From NCBI GenBank assembly GCA_946886855.1, contig CAMPJJ010000033.1, positions 1 to 48,031 of the forward strand: a stretch of 48,031 nt of DNA. Direction: 5' to 3'. A model generated the notes under the pieces. The model saw only the letters and a list, made by a program, of their open reading frames with translations. It searched no databases and was not told where the DNA came from. The position numbers were made by a program, and so were the translations under genes. Shown here in pieces: positions 42,611 through 48,031 of this stretch; the first letter of the stretch is position 1; every line of letters starts with the position of its first letter. This stretch comes from an uncultured Roseateles sp. (GTDB taxonomy: Bacteria > Pseudomonadota > Gammaproteobacteria > Burkholderiales > Burkholderiaceae).

Positions 42611-44530
42611 ATGCCGCAGCAGCCCCCCGCTCTCCTGGCAAAAGCGGCCCTGCGCCGGCTGGCGCTGGACAAGCTGGAACCCACCCCCGAGAACTACGCC
42701 CGCGCCTACGCGCAGGAGTCCGGCGAACCCGCCCGCGGTGGCGCCGGCACGCAGCTGCCCGAACGCGCGCAGGCGTCCGTGGCCCGGCTGCTCGGCCTGG
42801 CGGTGCCCGATCCGCAACAGCGCCAGGGCTTCGCGACCCAGGTGCGCGACGGCAAGTGGGACGAGCTCCAGCGCGCGCTGGAAGGGCTGCAGCAGACGCA
42901 CGGGCCGGGTGCGCAGGCCGAGCAGCTGGCGCAGTTGATCGAACGGATGATGCGCGGCCTGGAACGCGGCGGCCGGCAATGGACGCTGGCGCGCAAGAAG
43001 GACGGCGTGCTGCGCGTGCTGCAGAGCAACCGCAGCGACCCGCAACGACTGACCCTGCGCCTGAAGCAGCTGGTCGCGAGCTGGGATTCCGACGTCAGCG
43101 ACGCGCGCGTGGAAACGCAGCCGGCGCCGTTGGACGGCGTCGAGGACGACGACGAGGAACGCGCCGGCACGCCGAGCCAGTTCTTCAGCGAAGAGGAGGC
43201 CGCACAGCCGCCTGCCGATGCCGCCGCAGGCGCAACGGGTGCAGGCGCAACGGGTGCAGGCGCAGCGGCTGCAGGCGCGGGGGGTGCCGCGCGCTACGGC
43301 TCGCTCGACACGCTGATGGGCGAGACCGGCCCCGGCCTGCAATCCTGGCCCGAGGTCGGCACGCACCTGAACGGCACCGTGCGCCACGCGCTGCGCTCGG
43401 ACGACGCGCGGGCGCAGGAACTGATCGACGAACTGGGCGTGGCGCATGCGGAGCTCATCCGCGACGGCGCGACGCCCGAGCGCGCGGCGCAGATGGATGC
43501 GCTGTGCGTCCGCGCGCGGCGCTGGCTGGATCACCGCAATCACGCGTTCACCGAGCTCGGCAAGCTCTGCGGCGAGCTGACCGGCAGCCTGACCGACCTG
43601 GCCGAGGACGACTCCTGGGCCCAGGGCCAGTGCGAGGCGATGAGCCAGACGCTGGCGCAGGGCCTGACGGCGCGCAGCGTGCGCTCGGTCAGCGAGCTGC
43701 TGCACAGCACGCGCGAGCGCCAGCACAGTCTGCGCGAGGAACGCGGCCGCGCCCGCGACGCGCTCAAGGGACTGATCAACCGGATGCTGCAGGAGCTCGG
43801 CGAGCTCGGCCAGCACACCGACCGTTTCAGCGACAGTGTCGGCAAGTACGCCACCGTGATCGAGCAGGCGGACTCGCTGGAGAGCCTGGCGGGCGTGGTG
43901 CGCGAGATGGTCGAGGAAAGCCGCAGCGTGCAATCGCTGGTGCAGAACACCCAAGGCCGGCTGCGCGACGAGCACGACCGCGCGACGCAGCTCGCCGGAC
44001 GCGTCGAGGAACTCGAGGGCGAGTTGCGCCGGCTGTCCAGCGAGGTCCAGACCGACCAGCTGACGCAGGTGGCCAACCGGCGCGGCCTGATCGCGACCTT
44101 CGAGACCGAGCGCGCCAAGCTCGAGCGCGATCCCAAGCCGCTGGCGCTGGCGCTGCTGGACATCGACAACTTCAAGAAGCTCAACGACAACCTCGGCCAT
44201 GCGGCCGGCGACGAGGCGCTGAAGGCGCTGGCGGCGCGGGTGTCGGGGCTGCTGAGGCCCGGCGACAAGGTCGGCCGCTGGGGCGGCGAGGAATTCGTGC
44301 TGATCCTGCCCGAGGCGCCGCTCGAGGAGGCGCAGGCGGTGCTGCTGCGGCTGCAGCGCTCGCTGTCGGCCAGCCTGTTCATGCACGAGGGGCGCGACGT
44401 GTTCGTCACCTTCTCGGCGGGCGTGACGCTGTTCCGCACGGGCGAGACGATGGAGCAGGCGCTGGACCGCGCCGACGAGGCGCTCTACGAGGCCAAGCGC
44501 ACCGGCAAGAACCGGGCGTGCGTCGCCTGA
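42611..44530 (+). CDS. GGDEF diguanylate cyclase with long helical N-terminus
   Basis: 639 residues, no membrane segment. Residues 1-170 are helical and charged (ALRRLALDKLEPTPENYARA). An acidic and Ala/Gly linker with DNA repeats lies at about 170-225, and a long coiled coil at about 260-470. The C-terminal GGDEF domain has DQLTQVANRRGL, DIDNFKKLNDNLGHAAGDEA, and active-site GGEEF at about 558-562. RPGD precedes it by five residues, the classic RxxD inhibitory site, so product feedback is expected. The N-terminal part matches no domain I can name. It lies 75 bases after the receiver-GGDEF-EAL gene on the same strand and is possibly co-transcribed. Confidence 0.92.
   Translation: MPQQPPALLAKAALRRLALDKLEPTPENYARAYAQESGEPARGGAGTQLPERAQASVARLLGLAVPDPQQRQGFATQVRDGKWDELQRALEGLQQTHGPGAQAEQLAQLIERMMRGLERGGRQWTLARKKDGVLRVLQSNRSDPQRLTLRLKQLVASWDSDVSDARVETQPAPLDGVEDDDEERAGTPSQFFSEEEAAQPPADAAAGATGAGATGAGAAAAGAGGAARYGSLDTLMGETGPGLQSWPEVGTHLNGTVRHALRSDDARAQELIDELGVAHAELIRDGATPERAAQMDALCVRARRWLDHRNHAFTELGKLCGELTGSLTDLAEDDSWAQGQCEAMSQTLAQGLTARSVRSVSELLHSTRERQHSLREERGRARDALKGLINRMLQELGELGQHTDRFSDSVGKYATVIEQADSLESLAGVVREMVEESRSVQSLVQNTQGRLRDEHDRATQLAGRVEELEGELRRLSSEVQTDQLTQVANRRGLIATFETERAKLERDPKPLALALLDIDNFKKLNDNLGHAAGDEALKALAARVSGLLRPGDKVGRWGGEEFVLILPEAPLEEAQAVLLRLQRSLSASLFMHEGRDVFVTFSAGVTLFRTGETMEQALDRADEALYEAKRTGKNRACVA
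43228..43281 (+). repeat. 15-base tandem repeat in the diguanylate cyclase linker
   Basis: A gcaacgggtgcaggc unit occurs twice perfectly, with degenerate copies before and after, encoding an Ala-Thr-Gly-Ala-Gly run at about residues 207-222. In frame. It connects the N-terminal helical region to the coiled coil. Confidence 0.8.
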
Positions 44531-44574
44531 GCGAGGGCGACGGAGCGGTGGCCGTCGTCCGCCGCCGCCACCGT

Positions 44575-44619
44575 CTCCACGGCTTCCACGGCTTCCACGG
44601 CTTCCACGGCTTCCACGGC
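44575..44619. repeat. 9-base tandem repeat between diguanylate cyclase and DUF1697 gene
   Basis: The unit ttccacggc occurs four times perfectly (44584-44619), preceded by one copy with a single change (ctccacggc, 44575-44583). The first arm CTCCACG can pair with CGTGGAG right after the array (44617-44625 region). It lies between converging stops at 44530 and 44637 and is not within a supported gene. There are no spacers, so it is not a CRISPR. Confidence 0.9.
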
Positions 44620-44636
44620 GTGGAGCCGCCCGGCCT

Positions 44637-45152
44637 TCAAGCCTTGATGCACTTGCGCACCGTGTCCACGGTGCGCGTCGTGATCTGCTTGCCGAAGGTC
44701 TTCTCCAGCATGGTCATGAACAGCGGGCCCGTATGGTTGGGCAGGTAGTGGCTGTAGACCTCCACGCCCTCAAGCTTGCAGATCGCGGCGCCATCCCCTT
44801 CAAACGGCAGCGAGACCTGACCCTCGTGCGGTCTCTTCAGGAAGGTGATCAGCCGCTTGGCCGCCGACGGCGGATTGAACGGGGCGTGGTGGTCGGCGTC
44901 GACGAGGCGGGCGAGGTGCTCGACCGGTCGCACCGTGGTCCCGAAGGTCTTGCCCAGCGTGTCAGTCATGGTCTGCTCGGCGATGCGTTCGAGCTCATCG
45001 ACCGGCGCACCAGGGTGATCGAAGACGACGTTGCCGCTGGAGATCACCGTCTTCACCCGCGTGAAGCCGGCGGCCTCGAACGCGCGGATCAGGTCCGGCA
45101 TGCGGGCGTTCATCGGGCTGACACCGCGGAGGAAGGCGACGTAACGGGGCAT
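44637..45152 (-). CDS. DUF1697 family protein
   Basis: 171-residue cytoplasmic protein. MPRYVAFLRGVSPMNARMPD, AGFTRVKTVISSGNVVFDHP and FMTMLEKTFGKQITTRTVDT are the start, core and end blocks of DUF1697, a widespread family of unknown function with two ferredoxin-like folds. The start at 45152 is at the conserved MxRYVAFLRG. The ribosome site is weak. No functional neighbour; the DUF445 gene lies 158 bases upstream on the same strand. Confidence 0.92.
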   Translation of the reverse strand: MPRYVAFLRGVSPMNARMPDLIRAFEAAGFTRVKTVISSGNVVFDHPGAPVDELERIAEQTMTDTLGKTFGTTVRPVEHLARLVDADHHAPFNPPSAAKRLITFLKRPHEGQVSLPFEGDGAAICKLEGVEVYSHYLPNHTGPLFMTMLEKTFGKQITTRTVDTVRKCIKA

Positions 45153-45310
45153 GGCGAGATTCCGGAATGAACAGGGGATCGGCGCAGTCTACGGCCGCTG
45201 CGACGAGGCGCCATCGACAACGCCTGATCCCTGTCCAGCAACGGTCGTTCCCCGACGAGCAGCGCCCGTTGCCGATCCGGCCACGGATGAAACCACGCGC
45301 GTGGTGATCT

Positions 45311-46612
45311 TCATCGCTGCGCCAGGATCGTCACCGCGTAGAGCAACAGCCCGATGACGCCGCCCACCAGCGTGCCGTTGAGGCGGATGAACTGCAGGTC
45401 GCGGCCGACGCTGAGCTCGATCTGCCGCACCAGGCTGCGGTCGTCCCAGGCCTTGACCGTCGACGCGATGTGGCGCGTGACGCCCTCGCGCATGCTGCCG
45501 ACCATGCGCTCCGCGGCGGACAGCACGTGCTCGTTGATCGCCTGCACCAGCGACGGATCGCGGCTCAGCCGGTCGCCGAGCGCCGCCAGCGACTGGTCCA
45601 GATGCCGCATCAGCACGGAGTCGTCGCGGTCCAGGTCCCGCTCGATGGTGGCGCGGACTTCCGTCCACACGCCGTCGAGATAGGCGCGCACGTCGTCGCT
45701 CTGCACGACGCGGTCCTTCATCGCATTGACCTCGCGCGCGAACTCGGGGTCCTCGCGCAGACGATCGATGAACTCGCGGATCCAGTCGTCGAACTGGCGG
45801 CGCACCGAGTGGTCCGGCTGCGAGAGCGCGGTCTGCACTTCCTCGACCAGCTGCAGGGCGAGCTTGTCGGACAGGCTGTCGGCCATCTTGTCGACGTTGG
45901 CGATGGTGTCGACCACCTTGATCGTCTTCGGCCACTGGGCGTTCGCGAACTTCACCAGCCGCGCGGCGACGAGCGTCCGCACCTCGGGCGTGGACAGGTA
46001 ATCGCGCAGCTTCGACAGCGCGCCGTCGAGCACGTCCTGATGGCGGCCGGACTTGGTCAGCACATCCAGCACGGAGGCCGCCGTGCCGGTGGCGTTCCAG
46101 GACAGCGCGCGGGCGACGAGGAACTCGCCGATGGCGCGGCGCACCGCCTGCTCGTTCAGCAGCGAGAGCGCCTCGACGGCCATCGCGCGGACCGAGCCGG
46201 TCACCTGCGCGAGGTTGGCGGGCTCGCGCAGCCATTGGCCGAGGCGCTCGGCGGGGTTGAGGACTTGCAGTTTCTGGAGCAGCACCTCGGGATGGAGGAA
46301 GTTGTCGCGGACGAACCCGGCGAGGCTGTCGGCGATGCGGGCCTTGCCCTGCGGAATCAGCGCGGTGTGCGGGATCGGCAGGCCGAGCGGGTGGCGGAAC
46401 AGCGCGACGACGGCGAACCAGTCGGCCAGCCCGCCAATGGCCGCGGCCTCGCAGAAGGCCTTGAGCCAGGCCCAGGGGCCCTGGGCGCCCATCAGCAGGC
46501 TCACGGCCAGTCCGGCGAGCGACGCGAGCAGGCAGCCCAGCGCCACCCGCTTCATGCGGCGCAGGTCGGCGGCGCGGGGATCGGAAGGCGTCGGGGAAGG
46601 GATCGAAGGCAT
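45311..46612 (-). CDS. DUF445 family membrane protein (YjiN-like)
   Basis: 433 residues from the ATG at 46612. A hydrophobic segment at about residues 20-40 (VALGCLLASLAGLAVSLLMG) is followed by the DUF445 signature AFCEAAAIGGLADWFAVVAL and RHPLGLPIPHTALIPQGKAR. A long helical, probably periplasmic, region follows. The C-terminal anchor is LNGTLVGGVIGLLLYAVTIL. This matches E. coli YjiN-type proteins of unknown role. The frame opens upstream to 46915 but that part looks unrelated; no strong ribosome site marks the start. It is divergent from the Sel1-like gene. Confidence 0.88.
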   Translation of the reverse strand: MPSIPSPTPSDPRAADLRRMKRVALGCLLASLAGLAVSLLMGAQGPWAWLKAFCEAAAIGGLADWFAVVALFRHPLGLPIPHTALIPQGKARIADSLAGFVRDNFLHPEVLLQKLQVLNPAERLGQWLREPANLAQVTGSVRAMAVEALSLLNEQAVRRAIGEFLVARALSWNATGTAASVLDVLTKSGRHQDVLDGALSKLRDYLSTPEVRTLVAARLVKFANAQWPKTIKVVDTIANVDKMADSLSDKLALQLVEEVQTALSQPDHSVRRQFDDWIREFIDRLREDPEFAREVNAMKDRVVQSDDVRAYLDGVWTEVRATIERDLDRDDSVLMRHLDQSLAALGDRLSRDPSLVQAINEHVLSAAERMVGSMREGVTRHIASTVKAWDDRSLVRQIELSVGRDLQFIRLNGTLVGGVIGLLLYAVTILAQR

Positions 46613-46835
46613 CGGCGTCGGCGTGGCAGGTTCAGCGCCAGGGGCGCTGGGCAGGCAGGACGATAGCCATGCTTGTATCACCGGAAGCCATGACAAATTC
46701 CTTCCGAATCGCAGGATCGTCGAGGCCCGTGCCCCGCCAGCCGGCGGCCTTGCCCGCCTGCGCGACGACACTGCCACGATCCCCACTTCCCGCACCGACC
46801 ATGCGCCTCCCCATTCCTTCCTTCTCGCGGCCCTG

Positions 46836-47414
46836 ATGGCGACCGGCCTCGGCAACGCCCTGGCGGCGACGCCGTCCGAAGCCATGCAGGCGGAAGCCGA
46901 AGGCAGGTTCGACACCGCTTTCCGGATCTGGACCGAACTCGCCGACGCCGGCGACGACCGCGCGGCGATCTCCGGCGGACTGCTCGCGTATCAAGGGCGC
47001 GGCCGTGCGCCGAACTACGACGATGCCTACACCATGTTCCTCAAGGCCTTCCCCAAGTCGGGGGACGCCTGGAACAACCTCGGCGTGATGTTCCGCGAGG
47101 GTCAGGGCGTGCCGAAGAACCGGAAGGTGGCGTACCTGATGTTCCTGGCCGTGCACATGAACGGCATCGGCGGCGAGGCCACGGTCATGCGCGCCAACCG
47201 CAACCTCCGGCGCGAGCAGGCGGAGCTGTCGGCCGAAGAGAAGCAGCAGGCGCTCTGCTACACCGGCGCCTACCTCACGGCCTACATCCGCAGCCGCGGC
47301 AAGCTCGAGGGCATCCCCGAAGCGCTGAGCCCGTCCCCCGAGCGCAAGCGGATCCGCGACCTCGGCTGGTTCATGAAGGGCGAGCTGGAGCCGTTCGACT
47401 GCCCCGCGCCTTGA
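46836..47414 (+). CDS. Sel1-like/TPR secreted protein with a probably frameshifted signal peptide
   Basis: The frame ending at 47414 encodes a helical-repeat protein: EAMQAEAEGRFDTAFRIWTE, LAYQGRGRAPNYDDAYTMFL, NNLGVMFREGQGVPKNRKVA are SEL1/TPR-like repeats. The only in-frame ATG near the start (46836) gives MATGLGNALAATPSEA, a truncated signal peptide. In another frame an ATG at 46801 reads MRLPIPSF and would continue into LAALMATGLGNALA as a perfect signal peptide if one base were restored near 46824. So either a one-base deletion or sequencing error inactivates it, or translation starts at 46836. Function unknown; likely periplasmic. Confidence 0.55.
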   Translation: MATGLGNALAATPSEAMQAEAEGRFDTAFRIWTELADAGDDRAAISGGLLAYQGRGRAPNYDDAYTMFLKAFPKSGDAWNNLGVMFREGQGVPKNRKVAYLMFLAVHMNGIGGEATVMRANRNLRREQAELSAEEKQQALCYTGAYLTAYIRSRGKLEGIPEALSPSPERKRIRDLGWFMKGELEPFDCPAP

Positions 47415-47719
47415 GCAGGCACTGCGTCCACGCCCGGCCTTCCCGACCTTCCCAGCCTTCGTCGCCGATACGAGTGACACTATTTGTCGGTGCTCCGGGC
47501 CGGTCTGACAAAACCTGACCCTGGTATTGAGCGGTGATCGCCCGGATACCTCTTTGGAGTGGGCGCCACACGCCGGAGTCGCGCGTTTCGCGCTGCTGAG
47601 CGCACTTTGCAACCAACGGCAACCGGCACGTTCTCTGCTTGAACTAGGCGAAAGTCCACCCGGGCTGAGCGTCCGCGCGCGCCCTGGTGTCTCGCATCCA
47701 TCGGACCTGCAGGAGCGCC
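47415..47719 (+). other. 305-base intergenic region before the lipoprotein gene
   Basis: No gene seen. The first about 60 bases are a CTTCC-rich, low-complexity stretch. From 47470 to 47700 the DNA is less GC-rich than coding DNA around it and may carry the promoter and leader of the lipoprotein gene. No known riboswitch consensus was recognised and no good -35/-10 pair stands out. Confidence 0.4.
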
Positions 47720-48031
47720 ATGCGCCACCACCCATCAGAGGCTGACCCGACGTCGCCATGCCCCGCCCCACGGACAACGTCCTGGGGACTCGTGTTCAGT
47801 GCCGTCGTCGCGCTCAGCGCGGCCGGCACCCTCGCGGCTTGCGGCGGCGGTGGCGGCTCGTCCGACACGGGCGGCAGCCCGCCGGTGTCGGGCGCACCGG
47901 CGCCTGCACCGGCCCCTGCTCCCGCGCCCGCGCCCGCGCCGGCGGCGTCGTCCCCCGTGGGCGATGAACCCGAACTGCCGCCCCCCGCGCCTGCGCCGCC
48001 CACCCTCCCCGTCGGCGGCACCGGCAACGCC
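47720..48031 (+). CDS. Lipoprotein with Gly and Pro-Ala-rich N-terminus (5' part only)
   Basis: Open frame from the ATG at 47720 to the right edge, 104 codons seen. AGGAG lies directly upstream. Residues 22-41 form a signal segment ending in the lipobox LAAC, so C41 would be lipidated. It is followed by GGGGGSSD and a (Pro-Ala)n stretch, then PPPAPAPPTLPV. This layout is common for exported, outer-membrane or surface lipoproteins of Burkholderiales with a tether between lipid and a catalytic or binding domain. That domain lies beyond the window, so no function can be given. Confidence 0.8.
   Translation, partial: MRHHPSEADPTSPCPAPRTTSWGLVFSAVVALSAAGTLAACGGGGGSSDTGGSPPVSGAPAPAPAPAPAPAPAPAASSPVGDEPELPPPAPAPPTLPVGGTGNA

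Noticed and set aside
44575..44619. CRISPR-like array
   Set aside because: Units are 9 bases and directly joined, with no spacers and no cas genes in the window.
40492..44748. Reading frame of about 1400 codons on the plus strand
   Set aside because: It runs out of frame through the GGDEF-EAL and diguanylate cyclase genes and is Arg/Ala/Pro-rich; a shadow of the true frames.
1..48031. tRNA, rRNA, insertion sequences, prophage or plasmid genes
   Set aside because: None recognised on either strand; no transposase, integrase or tRNA T-loop signatures were seen.

Overview
The window reads as chromosomal DNA of a motile, high-GC betaproteobacterium of the order Burkholderiales. The grounds are very high GC, MinE/MinD/MetG/ScpA sequences of that type, the metG - DUF3460 - scpA order, DUF1841, and a single uninterrupted flgBCDEFGHIJKL operon with flgA, flgM and flgN divergent from it. 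A genus near Roseateles/Mitsuaria/Rubrivivax is my inference, not something proved here.

Layout. (1) 1-5371, minus strand: a branched-chain amino acid/amide type ABC uptake system (LivM-like permease running off the left edge, LivH-like permease, periplasmic binding protein) behind an AMP-forming acyl-CoA synthetase. (2) 5652-9315: a chemoreceptor on the plus strand meets minCDE on the minus strand. Their stop codons sit in one shared hairpin. (3) 9316-10259: the largest gene-free gap. It holds a cluster of DnaA-box-like 9-mers, including one perfect TTATCCACA, and marks a change in the prevailing gene direction. (4) 10260-20130: housekeeping and accessory genes: a bile-acid/sodium symporter family protein, metG, DUF3460, scpA, a NarL-type regulator, a MaoC-type hydratase, an orphan ParA-like ATPase, a KefF/KefC potassium efflux pair and DUF1841. 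(5) 20218-32985: flagellar rod, hook, rings, hook-associated proteins, and the FlgM anti-sigma factor, which has a well-matched sigma-28 promoter. (6) 32999-44530: a signalling block next to the flagellar operon: an HDOD protein, a PAS/HisKA_2 histidine kinase with an ANTAR (RNA-binding) response regulator, a membrane PAS/HisKA kinase, an Hpt protein, a receiver-GGDEF-EAL protein and a GGDEF diguanylate cyclase. (7) 44637-48031: DUF1697, a DUF445 membrane protein, a Sel1-like secreted protein whose signal peptide looks frameshifted, and the start of a proline/alanine-rich lipoprotein cut off by the right edge.

How it fits together. The flagellar genes make rod, hook and hook-filament junction. 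FlgM, FlgN and FlgA handle timing, chaperoning and P-ring assembly. The downstream block looks like control of the motile/sessile decision. One kinase probably signals to an RNA-binding ANTAR regulator. A second kinase, a stand-alone Hpt protein and the receiver-GGDEF-EAL enzyme could form a phosphorelay into cyclic-di-GMP metabolism. The most interesting points are the DnaA-box cluster beside minCDE, the HisKA_2/ANTAR pair beside a flagellar operon, the Hpt/GGDEF-EAL pair, the insertion inside its GGDEF domain, and several in-frame short tandem repeats in signalling genes.
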